Part shown: piece after piece, positions 1 through 8,573 of the stretch
Position numbering within the stretch: position 1 is the first letter of the stretch
Layout of the letters: each line of letters starts with the position of its first letter
Origin: SZUA-152 sp964401355
GTDB taxonomy: Bacteria; Pseudomonadota; Gammaproteobacteria; SZUA-152
Length of the DNA stretch: 52,227 bases
Reading direction: 5' to 3'
NCBI GenBank assembly: GCA_964401355.1
Contig: CAYNYJ010000012.1
Coordinates: 1 to 52,227 of the forward strand
Translations under genes and position numbers: made by a program
Notes under the pieces: model-generated
Seen by the model: only the letters and a program-made list of their open reading frames with translations
Databases searched by the model: none
Told to the model about the DNA's origin: nothing

Positions 1-185
1 GACGGTGGATTTAAGTAACATGAGTAGTATTCATTATTAGTGACTTGTTAGTAATAGACTGATTTTAATATAAACAATGGATACACAAACTTCATAAAAA
101 TATATTTTTCCATACTTATTTTCGACCCAACTCGGGAAACCTTTAGAAATAAAAAGTGTATAAAAATGATGAAAAACTGGAAATT
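1..185. other. A+T-rich intergenic stretch at window edge
   Basis: This stretch is markedly richer in A+T than the rest of the window and carries no convincing reading frame, RNA gene or terminator. It lies past the 3' end of the minus-strand protease gene. A gene cut by the window edge cannot be ruled out. Confidence 0.5.
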
Positions 186-884
186 TCAATAGGTTTTTTT
201 AAGATGCAACAAGCCACCCGCACGCTGCATCTCCAGCTGCCCCAAAAAACTCATACCCAGTAACACCTGTATAGGAAAACGACCATCCATAACCACCGCA
301 ACAACATTTTTCAGAGTAATTTCACCCACGGACACCCTGTCCAAGCTCACTCGATACGCTCGGGTAATACCGGAAGCCGTCCCCACAAAAATCGATTCAC
401 CCACCACCCGGAAATCGATGGCCAGTCGTGTTGCCTGCTGCGCATTCATGGCAATCGTCGTCGCCCCGGTGTCCACCAGAAAAGTCACAGGCAAACCATT
501 AATACTGCCAACCGTGCTATACATGCCACGTTTGTCACGAGCAATGATCACTTCTACAAATTCACGTTTCTTGTAAGGGCCGGTTACTGCATGATTGTCC
601 CCCAAGCGCAAACGCCGATGTTGTCCATCAACATCAATGTCAACAAATTCCTCCGCGATGCGTAACACCCGCAGCCCTGATTTTTGTGCCTGCCCGGTGG
701 ACAACATGAAGCGCTCGCCATCCACCAGCAGCAGCACCTTGGTGCCTAAAATACCTTGTAAGATGACCTGGCGTGTCGATTCCCGCTCGCCATCCGGCAC
801 GGCAACACTCTCAGCGGCAAAGGCTGATAACATGCACAGCACATATATTTTTAACCATTGAGTCGGTAACACAGTTCTCATCAT
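186..884 (-). CDS. Retropepsin-like aspartic protease (TIGR02281/clan AA family)
   Basis: This 232-residue protein has an N-terminal signal or anchor segment (about residues 8-28), so it probably acts in the periplasm or at the inner membrane. The C-terminal half is a single retropepsin fold: the catalytic motif VDTGATTIAMN starts at V137 with D138, followed by hydrophobic-hydrophobic-Gly near the end (VLLGMSFLG). One-domain bacterial retropepsins of this type are expected to work as homodimers; the substrate is unknown. The start codon shares bases with the divergent amidotransferase start: CATG at 882-885 gives ATG on both strands. A second ATG follows at once (MM), so either may be used. 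The family call is good; the biological role is open. Confidence 0.85.
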   Translation of the reverse strand: MMRTVLPTQWLKIYVLCMLSAFAAESVAVPDGERESTRQVILQGILGTKVLLLVDGERFMLSTGQAQKSGLRVLRIAEEFVDIDVDGQHRRLRLGDNHAVTGPYKKREFVEVIIARDKRGMYSTVGSINGLPVTFLVDTGATTIAMNAQQATRLAIDFRVVGESIFVGTASGITRAYRVSLDRVSVGEITLKNVVAVVMDGRFPIQVLLGMSFLGQLEMQRAGGLLHLKKTY

Positions 885-1590
885 GAAACCCGTAAGAATA
901 TTTCGTCACATTGCCTGCGAAGGGCCCGGCTATTTTGCCGACATTCTCAAAAACTATAACATCCCTTTCGAACTGGTGTGCATCGACGCAGGGGAATCAC
1001 CACCACCGCAAATTGATGATGTCAGTGCACTGGTCTTCATGGGCGGCTCCATGAGTGTCAACGACGATCTGGGCTGGGTTTCACAGGAGCTGACACTCAT
1101 CAAAAAAGCCGTCACAGCCGATCTCCCCGTGTTAGGTCATTGCCTGGGGGGACAACTCATCAGCAAAGCACTGGGCGGTATCATTAGCCCTAGCCCGGTC
1201 AAAGAAATCGGCTGGCTGGCCCTGCAGAAAATGGATAATAAACCGGCCGCTGACTGGCTACAAAATGTCGAAGATGATTGTCTGGCTTTCCACTGGCATG
1301 GCGAAACATTCTCGATACCGACAATGGCGACTCCCATTCTCAAGAGTCAGCATTGTGATCATCAAGGCTTTGTTATCGGCAACACCCTAGCCTTGCAATG
1401 CCATGTTGAGATGACGAGCGAAATGGTCAATGACTGGGCCAGTCGATACAAAAAGGAACTCGCCGAACCCAGCGACACGGTGCAATCACCGGAAACCATA
1501 ACCGACGACTTGGAACACAAAATACAACAATTGCAAGTAACTGCGGATGCTTTATATCACCGATGGCTACGGCCGATTCTGGGCGATTAG
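883..1590 (+). CDS. Class I glutamine amidotransferase domain protein (GMP synthase-like)
   Basis: A 235-residue stand-alone class I glutamine amidotransferase. The nucleophile elbow GHCLGGQ puts Cys at residue 87, and the rest of the triad is His174 and Glu176 in the motif CHVEMT. A conserved FHWHGETF segment (about 136-143) is typical of the GuaA-like subgroup that hydrolyses glutamine or a gamma-glutamyl compound. No synthetase domain is fused or adjacent, so the acceptor is unknown. The C-terminal 35 residues form a charged helical tail. The start overlaps that of the divergent protease gene, so both promoters must lie inside the opposite gene. Confidence 0.88.
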   Translation: MKPVRIFRHIACEGPGYFADILKNYNIPFELVCIDAGESPPPQIDDVSALVFMGGSMSVNDDLGWVSQELTLIKKAVTADLPVLGHCLGGQLISKALGGIISPSPVKEIGWLALQKMDNKPAADWLQNVEDDCLAFHWHGETFSIPTMATPILKSQHCDHQGFVIGNTLALQCHVEMTSEMVNDWASRYKKELAEPSDTVQSPETITDDLEHKIQQLQVTADALYHRWLRPILGD

Positions 1591-1699
1591 TGGTTAGTGG
1601 GGGGAGTAATGATATTTGGGAACAGTGCCAAGCAGAAGTTTTCACCCAGTCTGGCCGAGCACTGGCAAAGTAGCAGGCGTTGGCCGCCGCAGTTCGATT

Positions 1700-1909
1700 C
1701 TATTTTTGGGCGGTAACGGGCCGACTAAAGGAAATACGAGCTTCATTTTTTCCCACAGACTCGTTAATAGTGTGACTAACCACCACATCGACAACGGCCT
1801 GTTTTGAGGCAGACGTAGATGCCTGTGTCGTCACCGCCATTGTCAACACAACGCCAAGGGCAACCACCAACATCAACACCGTCATTGGATCAAGATTAAA
1901 TAATTTCAT
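1700..1909 (-). CDS. Small single-pass membrane protein, unknown function
   Basis: A 69-residue protein with one hydrophobic segment (about residues 9-29, rich in Val, Leu and Met) followed by a Ser/Thr/Ala/Val-rich soluble tail. It may be a signal-anchor protein or, if cleaved near the AQAS-like stretch, a small exported peptide. The ATG at 1909 is chosen over an upstream in-frame start at 1933 because GGAG sits nine bases before it. No family is recognised. It stands alone between the amidotransferase and the DUF1853 gene. Confidence 0.55.
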   Translation of the reverse strand: MKLFNLDPMTVLMLVVALGVVLTMAVTTQASTSASKQAVVDVVVSHTINESVGKNEARISFSRPVTAQK

Positions 1910-2065
1910 GTTTACAAACTCCGACCTTCTCAACTGTTCTCACTTATCTCCCATTCATAGCGTCAAACTGAAGCGCCTTCTTTAGCTGCCCAGTCCTACA
2001 CAAAACGGCAGGATACAGAATGAGTGTCGTTCAACAGAAGGAAAGTCATTGAGACCTGTGACTCA

Positions 2066-2095
2066 CACACTCTGTGATGCGCATCACAGAGTGTG
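2066..2095. promoter_or_regulatory. Perfect 30-bp palindrome containing a CRP-type site (TGTGA-N6-TCACA)
   Basis: The two 15-base arms are perfectly complementary with no spacer. The centre is TGTGATGCGCATCACA (2073-2088), an exact match to the CRP half-site consensus TGTGA-N6-TCACA. On the plus strand the palindrome is followed by GGTTTT, so as RNA it could also act as a terminator hairpin. It lies 157 bp upstream of the small membrane-protein gene (minus strand) and 59 bp beyond the 3' end of the DUF1853 gene. Whether it works as an operator, a terminator or both is inference. Confidence 0.5.
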
Positions 2096-2153
2096 GTTTT
2101 ATTCCCTGACAACATCGAAAATCAGCGGTTTTTCTATTTTGGCCCCTCTAATT

Positions 2154-3215
2154 CTATCCCCCCCACTGCCGGGATACGATAAAACCCCGCGACACCTCGA
2201 CCCAGCCCGCAGAACCCAGGCACATCTCTGCCAGCAGTAAAGACGCATTCCCAAGGTCAAAATGCCGTTCACAGAATGCGGCCATTGCAACCTCATCCAA
2301 CAGCTCGCTGCAATCTTCCGCACACCAGGCTGCGGACAGCCAACGCAGCTTCGGCAACACCAACCACTGCGAATGAGTGCTTCGTTTTGGCAACGCCGTT
2401 TCGCCATACCGCAGCCACCAACCTCGCAAATGGCGGGACGATAATCTGAGGGAGACAACAGACGGGGTAAGGCGCTCCCCATCCGTCACGCAATCACTCC
2501 AATCCGGCGGATAAAACAGGTAACCTTTAATCAATGCCGCAGAACGTATTTGTGGCAATGCAAACTGCGTCACCACGCTTTTCCCTTCCACGGTTTCCGC
2601 AAGCTTGAGCTGGTGTTCAAAGAGTCGTGCCAGTTTAATATCCAGCCGATCCTGCCCCGCGGGCCCCATCCAATGCACCGTCCCGTTTTTATTTTCATGG
2701 CGCAGATAAAATTTAACCGTGGCCTCCCAATGCTGCAATGCGGTTTGCTGCTGTGGTAGCGCGAACAGAAAGTCGAATTCACCCAGAGTTCTGCGACCCG
2801 TTCCTTGCAGCTCCTGATAAACCGGCACGTTTCTTTGAAAGGGATGTGACTGCAAAATATGTTCAAACCAGAAAGCCAGCAATGCCTCAAAATAAAACCC
2901 CAGGCGATGGCTTTTCAACGGTGCTAAAAAGTCGAGCAGCACTTGAGGATTTTCATCCAGCTGCTGTAATTGTACGACATGGCTTGCATAGGCCTGCTGA
3001 CACCACTCGTCAGAAACCAATTGTTCAGAAAGCCTTCCTTTCGAAACCTTTCCATTAAAAACCTTTCCATTAAAAACCCTTCCTTTAAAAACCCTTCCTT
3101 TAAAAACCAAAGCCCCATCCTCTGCCGGCGCGGCCATTAAACCGGGGCTTGCCATCACCCAGGCAAGGTCACGCACCACGGCCTGGCGGAACGGGTTTAT
3201 TTCAAGCTCGTTCAT
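2154..3215 (-). CDS. DUF1853 family protein
   Basis: A 353-residue protein. The N-terminal pattern (NPFRQAVVRDLAWVMASPGL) and the central part (GFYFEALLAFWFEHIL, then GEFDFLF) match the DUF1853 family of uncharacterised proteobacterial proteins. The EFDF element together with nearby conserved Lys and Glu residues recalls a nuclease-like fold, but that is only a guess. Residues 37-61 are an unusual insert made of five five-residue repeats (VFKGR, VFKGR, VFNGK, VFNGK, VSKGR). The start lies four bases after the glycerate kinase stop, so the two genes are cotranscribed. Confidence 0.8.
   Translation of the reverse strand: MNELEINPFRQAVVRDLAWVMASPGLMAAPAEDGALVFKGRVFKGRVFNGKVFNGKVSKGRLSEQLVSDEWCQQAYASHVVQLQQLDENPQVLLDFLAPLKSHRLGFYFEALLAFWFEHILQSHPFQRNVPVYQELQGTGRRTLGEFDFLFALPQQQTALQHWEATVKFYLRHENKNGTVHWMGPAGQDRLDIKLARLFEHQLKLAETVEGKSVVTQFALPQIRSAALIKGYLFYPPDWSDCVTDGERLTPSVVSLRLSSRHLRGWWLRYGETALPKRSTHSQWLVLPKLRWLSAAWCAEDCSELLDEVAMAAFCERHFDLGNASLLLAEMCLGSAGWVEVSRGFIVSRQWGG
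3033..3107 (-). repeat. Five in-frame 15-bp tandem repeats inside the DUF1853 gene
   Basis: The unit, on the minus strand, reads GTTTTTAAAGGAAGG or GTTTTTAATGGAAAG and is repeated five times with few changes. Each unit adds five codons, so the frame is kept. The pattern fits replication slippage expanding a short surface loop. Confidence 0.85.
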
Positions 3216-3219
3216 GGGT

Positions 3220-4539
3220 TCATTTATCGCCAGACAACTTTAGCCCCAACATCAAATCCATCACATTGGTGCCAGTGGGCCCGGTGCGAATCAAGTCATT
3301 GCTGGCCGCCAGAAAATGCCCCGCATCGGCCTGATGCAGTGTTTGAGAGGCATCAAATCCGCACTGCTCACCGCGTTCAATGGTCGCCGCATCGACCAGG
3401 GCACCGGCGTCCTGCGTCGGACCATCCGTGCCATCGGTGCCCGCCGCCAAAAAATAATGCTGCCGCTGTCCCGCCAGCACCGTCGCCGCGGCCAGCGCCA
3501 GGTGTTGATTGCGTCCCCCGCGACCCGCTTGGGCGGGAAGCTTCACCGTCGTTTCCCCACCCCAAATATGCACCACAGATTCTCTCCCCACGGGGGAGTC
3601 ACACAACTGCTGCGCCAACTGTTGTCCCCGGGTCTGTGCATCCCCCGTCACCATTTCATCGTGTTGAATCACCGCATAGCCCAAAGTACGCGCGGCATTG
3701 GCCGCTGCCTGTTTGGCCTCTGCGAGGCTGGCAATAATCCGGGCCGTGATAGATTCAAAACACACGTCATCCGAATCCGGCGCAGGGGGCGCGGTCGGCA
3801 GCCGTGTTATCCATGATGGCCATTCGTGGCTACTCATTACAGTGTTCTGTTTTAGCATCTGTTTTTTATCGGAACAGCACTGACTGGGATCAGCAAACAA
3901 CAATCCCGAACCAATGATGTGAGGGTAATCACCCGGCACGTCGGACATCATCAAACACTGCGTCTGCCGACCCTTCAAAAACCTCGCCAGACGACCGCCT
4001 TTAATGCATGAAAAAGTCGCCCGCAGCCGATTCATTTTTTTGATATCCCAGCCACTGGACAGCAACCAGTCATTCAAGCGCTGCAAATCTTCCAGCCGCA
4101 TCCCCTGCGGTAATACTTCGACCAGGGAAGACGCGCCCCCCGAAATCAGAAACACGAAACGCGTCTGTGCCGTTTGGCGGTTTAAAAACGACAACAAATG
4201 CTGCCCCGCCCGCAGACTGCGGTCATCCGGCAACGGGTGGCCCGCCGCCATCAGCACAATATTGTGGTCGGCAAAGCGTGCATCCGTCGCGTGCCCCTGT
4301 TTGCTAATCACCAACCCTGCACAAAGATGTTCACCAAGCACCGCCACCGCACCCTGCATCATGCTGGCCGCAGCTTTGCCAATAGCGATCACCGCTACCG
4401 GAGCGCTCGATGTTCCGCTGGACGACAGCCTCTCAGCCCAGGCCATCTCTGCCAGTACTTTTTGTGTGCGCGCCTCACCCTGCACTGCATCCAATGCAGC
4501 GTGATAAATCGTCAACAGGTGTTCGCGGGCCAATGTCAT
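3220..4539 (-). CDS. Glycerate 2-kinase (MOFRL/DUF4147 family)
   Basis: A 439-residue protein of the GckA/TtuD family, which phosphorylates D-glycerate with ATP to 2-phosphoglycerate and so links glyoxylate, tartrate or serine-cycle carbon to lower glycolysis. Visible family features are the N-terminal GKAAASMMQGA, the glycine-rich LISGGASSLVEVLP (about residues 131-144), SDVPGDYPHIIGSG, and the C-terminal MOFRL-type stretch with GGRNQHLALAAA and AAGTDGTDGPTQDAGA. Length and motif order are normal. It is divergent from the cyclase gene across about 120 bp and is followed closely by the DUF1853 gene. Confidence 0.93.
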   Translation of the reverse strand: MTLAREHLLTIYHAALDAVQGEARTQKVLAEMAWAERLSSSGTSSAPVAVIAIGKAAASMMQGAVAVLGEHLCAGLVISKQGHATDARFADHNIVLMAAGHPLPDDRSLRAGQHLLSFLNRQTAQTRFVFLISGGASSLVEVLPQGMRLEDLQRLNDWLLSSGWDIKKMNRLRATFSCIKGGRLARFLKGRQTQCLMMSDVPGDYPHIIGSGLLFADPSQCCSDKKQMLKQNTVMSSHEWPSWITRLPTAPPAPDSDDVCFESITARIIASLAEAKQAAANAARTLGYAVIQHDEMVTGDAQTRGQQLAQQLCDSPVGRESVVHIWGGETTVKLPAQAGRGGRNQHLALAAATVLAGQRQHYFLAAGTDGTDGPTQDAGALVDAATIERGEQCGFDASQTLHQADAGHFLAASNDLIRTGPTGTNVMDLMLGLKLSGDK

Positions 4540-4659
4540 CGATACCGTTCCAGCCTTGAGGAAATACCCACGTATTGCTGAATGCTGGCAGTCTGGGTAT
4601 CCTGAATTCAGTTCTCCGTGATTCTATCTCAATAACAAACCAATAAAGATGATTCTGCC

Positions 4660-7600
4660 ATGGACTGCAAAAAATGCGATTTTGAAAACCCTGACAACAT
4701 GCGTTTTTGCGGACAATGCGCCGCACCACTCAACATCGCCTGCCCCAGTTGCCGTTTTGAAAATCCGTTTGACTTTGAGTTTTGCGGGCAATGTGCAACC
4801 TACCTGACAAAACCGTCACCCGTCGTCTCCGGCACACCGCCCACCGCTGCCCATCCGTCCCCCCAACCGAAAGAGCCCTCACGGAGCCCGCCCAGCTCCC
4901 AAGCCAACGAACGCAGATTCAAATCATCCACGACCAAACCAAAAGCGGCCGAACGCCGCCAGCTCACCGTGCTGTTTTGCGACATGGTCGGTTCCTCCGC
5001 GCTATCGGCACGCATCGATCCTGAAGAACTGCGTGACATCATGAGCGATTACCGCAGCATCTGTAGCGAGGTCGTCGATCGCTACGATGGCCATGTCGCT
5101 CAATATCTCGGCGATGGTGTGCTGGTCTATTTTGGCTTTCCCCGCGCGCACGAAGATGATGCCCGACGCGCCGCACATGCCGCACTGGAAATCGTCAAAC
5201 GTATCCCGCAACAACGCTACCCGGTACAACAGGGGGATGATATCCAGTTGGCCGTACGTGTCGGCGTGCACACGGGGCTGGTGGTGGTGGGTGAAATTGG
5301 TGGCGGCGACAAACGCTCAATGGCACTGGGAGAGACACCGAATATCGCCGCCCGAATCCAGGATCATGCCGACCAGAATACCGTCATTATCAGTGAAGAC
5401 ACCCTGCATCTTCTGGGTGACCGTTTTGATTGTGAATCGCTCGGCGACCATCCCCTAAAAGGCTTTTCACAGCCCATCGAATTGTTTCATGTCACCCAGG
5501 TTCGCACCCAGAAAAACCGTTTCCTGGGAAAACGGCGAAAGAATCATAATAAGATCGTCGGGCGTGATCAGGAAACAGACCTGATACTGGAACGTTTCAA
5601 ACAGGCCCGCAAAGGTGTCGGCCAGGTAGTGTTGTTAAACGGCGACCCCGGACTGGGCAAGACCCGCATGGTGCAAATGATTTGTGAAATGGCCGCTGAC
5701 GATCAATGCACCATTCTGGATTGCTGTGGCGCACCGTATTACAAAAACAGCTTCCTCTTCCCGGTGATGGACATGGTGCGGCGCATTATCGGCCTGACTA
5801 ACAACAGCGACGAACACCAGCAACTCTCACGTATCCAGCAAACCATCGCCACCTTGGGAATGGACACGCAGACCGTAACCCCCGTGTTGGCTGAGTTGCT
5901 GTCGATTCCAATGAGTGATTCTAACGACACACAACTGGAAATCGCCAGCTTCACGCCGCAACAGAAAAAACTGCAAACCCTGAATACACTGGTGGAGTTA
6001 CTGAAAACCCTGGCACAACAGCGCTTCATTTTACTGGTGGTAGAAGATTTGCAATGGGTGGATCCCTCCACCATCGAGCTACTTTCACAATTAATCAATC
6101 AGCCAGGACTGAGCAATATCTTCGCCGTCTTTACTTTTCGCAATGAATTTTCGTCCCCCTGGCAACCACGGGCCAACCTCACACAAATCACCCTCAACCG
6201 CCTCACCCAAAAACAATCGGGCAGCATGATTCGACAATTGTGCGAGCGCAAAACACTGCCCATGGAGGTGTTTACCGAGATCATCAGTAAAACCGATGGC
6301 ATCCCGTTTTTCGTCGAAGAACTCACCAACAACGTATTGCGCTCCTCTCTATTAATTGAAAAAGAAGATCATTTCGAACTCAGTTCCAACATGTCGCAAC
6401 TGGGAATCCCCTCGACCCTGCAAGATTCACTCATGTCACGACTGGATGATCTTGGCGAAGACAAGGAGCTGGCGCAGATCAGTGCCACACTGGGCCGGGA
6501 ATTCAATCATGAACTGTTGAGTGCTGTATCAAAACAGGATGAAACACAATTCCAGGCCAGCATCAACAGACTGCTGAATGCCGAATTATTTTTTCAGCAA
6601 GGCCAAGCACCACAAGCACATTACCGTTTCCAGCATGCCCTGCTGCGTGAAACCGCCTACCACTCGCTACTCAAACGCACCCGCAAAAAATATCACCAGC
6701 GAATTGCCACACTGATCAAAGATAGATTCCCCAATATCGCCATCGATAACCCGGAAATCCTCGCACACCATTACACGGAAGCCGAATGCTATAACGATGC
6801 GCTGAAATACTGGCTCGCTGCGGGTCGTTACGCCATACAACGCTCTGCCAATATTGAAGCCAGCGCACATCTGAACAGTGGATTGGCCATTTTCAAAAAG
6901 ATTCCCCGCAGTCCTCAGACGAGTTTGCTTGAGCTGGCCTTACAGACCACTCTGGGTCTCGCCATCATGATGAGCAAAGGCTATGCTGCACCAGAAGTTG
7001 AAAAGGCCTACGCACGTGCTCACGATATGTGCGTCACTATTTCTGAAGAAAACACCATATTCCCGGTGTTGTACGGTTTATGGGAATTTTACATCGTCCG
7101 TGCAGACATGAAAGAAGCCTTCAAACTTGCAAATGAGCTACAGCAAGTTGCCGCACGCTCCAAAGTGCAAAGTTTCTTACAGGAGGCGCAGCGCGCCCTG
7201 GGCACCACGCAATTCTGGAAAGGCGAACTTTCTGAGGCATTAACCAATCTTGAATTGCCCATCGATGCAGAAACGGAAAACCCTACGTCACAATCGACAC
7301 TGGTCGCCTATAGCCAGGACGCCCAAGTGGCTGCCCATGCCAATGCCAGTTGTGTGCTTTGGTTGCTCGGACACCCCAAGCAAGCGGTTGAGCGTGGAAA
7401 ACTTGCGCTCGACCTGGCAAAACAACTGTCGCATCCTTTTAGCCAGGCCTATGCCCTGAATTTTCTGGGTACGTTGGCGCAGCTTTGTGGCGACCCCGCG
7501 CTCACCTACCAATATGCCGATGCCCAAATTGCCCTCAGTGAAACCTATGGATTTTCGTTCTGGGCAGCCACGGGAAGAATGCTGAAAACCTGGTCAGAGG

Positions 7601-8160
7601 CCGCGAACCAAGCCCCTGAAGTCACTTGTCAGGCCTTTCAACAGGCCCTCAACGACTACGAAAAATCGGGCAACCGTCTGGCTCGTTCCTATTTTCAATC
7701 AATATTGACGGGTTTATACCAGCAGGCCGGGAAGCTGGAAGAGGCCCAACGGGTCATCGAAATCGCCCTGCGAGAAAGCAGTACCGGAGAAGGTTTTTTT
7801 AATGCCGAGCTACTACGGCTAAAAGGCGAACTGGTACTCGCGCAACATCAGCCAGACTATGCGGCAGCCGAAAATTTCTTTATCGATGCCCATGTGCATG
7901 CCTGTTCTCAAAATGCCAATGCCCTGGCGCTTCGGGCTGCCACCAGCCTGGCTCATCTACTGAACAGTCAAAAGCAAAAGGGCCGTACAGGCACGGCCTT
8001 GCGAACATCACTGGACGAGGCAAAAACACGACTAAAAATATGTTTAAATCAATTTACGGATGAAAAACGTACCGCTGATATCCTTATTGCGCAGCAGTTA
8101 CTGGCGACTGTGAATCGGCACGATGTAAACACCATGCGCAACGAAAAAACATCCGCATAA
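4660..8160 (+). CDS. Zinc-ribbon class III nucleotide cyclase with STAND ATPase and TPR domains
   Basis: A 1166-residue cytosolic signalling protein. Residues 1-48 form a double zinc ribbon (Cys 3/6, 17/20, 28/31 and 42/45). After a Pro/Ser-rich linker comes a class III cyclase domain (about 98-280) with metal-binding Asp108 (LFCDMVGSS) and Asp152 (LGDGVLVYFG), and the transition-state pair Asn228 and Arg232 (TPNIAARI). Gln148 occupies a place where a purine-selecting Lys is common, so ATP versus GTP use is uncertain. A STAND/AAA module follows, with Walker A GDPGLGKT (328-335) and Walker B ILLVVEDLQW (457-466). The rest (about 680-1140) is helical TPR-like repeat. This architecture fits a ligand- or protein-sensing cyclase. 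The exported TPR protein lies downstream. Confidence 0.92.
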   Translation: MDCKKCDFENPDNMRFCGQCAAPLNIACPSCRFENPFDFEFCGQCATYLTKPSPVVSGTPPTAAHPSPQPKEPSRSPPSSQANERRFKSSTTKPKAAERRQLTVLFCDMVGSSALSARIDPEELRDIMSDYRSICSEVVDRYDGHVAQYLGDGVLVYFGFPRAHEDDARRAAHAALEIVKRIPQQRYPVQQGDDIQLAVRVGVHTGLVVVGEIGGGDKRSMALGETPNIAARIQDHADQNTVIISEDTLHLLGDRFDCESLGDHPLKGFSQPIELFHVTQVRTQKNRFLGKRRKNHNKIVGRDQETDLILERFKQARKGVGQVVLLNGDPGLGKTRMVQMICEMAADDQCTILDCCGAPYYKNSFLFPVMDMVRRIIGLTNNSDEHQQLSRIQQTIATLGMDTQTVTPVLAELLSIPMSDSNDTQLEIASFTPQQKKLQTLNTLVELLKTLAQQRFILLVVEDLQWVDPSTIELLSQLINQPGLSNIFAVFTFRNEFSSPWQPRANLTQITLNRLTQKQSGSMIRQLCERKTLPMEVFTEIISKTDGIPFFVEELTNNVLRSSLLIEKEDHFELSSNMSQLGIPSTLQDSLMSRLDDLGEDKELAQISATLGREFNHELLSAVSKQDETQFQASINRLLNAELFFQQGQAPQAHYRFQHALLRETAYHSLLKRTRKKYHQRIATLIKDRFPNIAIDNPEILAHHYTEAECYNDALKYWLAAGRYAIQRSANIEASAHLNSGLAIFKKIPRSPQTSLLELALQTTLGLAIMMSKGYAAPEVEKAYARAHDMCVTISEENTIFPVLYGLWEFYIVRADMKEAFKLANELQQVAARSKVQSFLQEAQRALGTTQFWKGELSEALTNLELPIDAETENPTSQSTLVAYSQDAQVAAHANASCVLWLLGHPKQAVERGKLALDLAKQLSHPFSQAYALNFLGTLAQLCGDPALTYQYADAQIALSETYGFSFWAATGRMLKTWSEAANQAPEVTCQAFQQALNDYEKSGNRLARSYFQSILTGLYQQAGKLEEAQRVIEIALRESSTGEGFFNAELLRLKGELVLAQHQPDYAAAENFFIDAHVHACSQNANALALRAATSLAHLLNSQKQKGRTGTALRTSLDEAKTRLKICLNQFTDEKRTADILIAQQLLATVNRHDVNTMRNEKTSA

Positions 8161-8573
8161 ATCATCTGCGTACCCACCTGTGCGTCAAAGCAATGACCCA
8201 AGTAAGCAAATAACCCACACAAGGCTGATTATACTACATTTTTTACTTTTCCTCCCCACCCAATAAATCATTCGCCATGCGCATTCAGCATATCCGGCAA
8301 TCGCCAGCAAGAAAGCATGTCCTCATTACCTCTTCTCAAGCCTATACATATCGCTTTCATAATCACCAAAAAAGTTAAAGCCCATCATTCAAGCGGACGC
8401 TACTCAAGTCAGGAAGAGGAAATATGCCAAGGCCATTGAATAAATAAAATATGGCTCGCCGCATCGTTAACTTACCGGGCTTTAAGTTTGTCACTGCTTT
8501 GATTCTCTGTTGACAGTTTACGAAAAAAATTCACTGAACAAGAGAACACAAAGCCCCGCACAGGCATAGACAC
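8161..8573. other. 413-bp intergenic region before the TPR gene
   Basis: The region is A+T-rich. No protein frame, tRNA or clear terminator hairpin is visible. A TTGACA hexamer at 8511-8516 could be the -35 box for the downstream TPR gene, but the bases 17 bp beyond it (ACTGAA) are a poor -10. The long gap suggests that the TPR gene has its own promoter. Confidence 0.4.

Noticed and set aside
8511..8540. Strong promoter upstream of the TPR gene
   Set aside because: TTGACA is a perfect -35, but no acceptable -10 lies 16-18 bp further.
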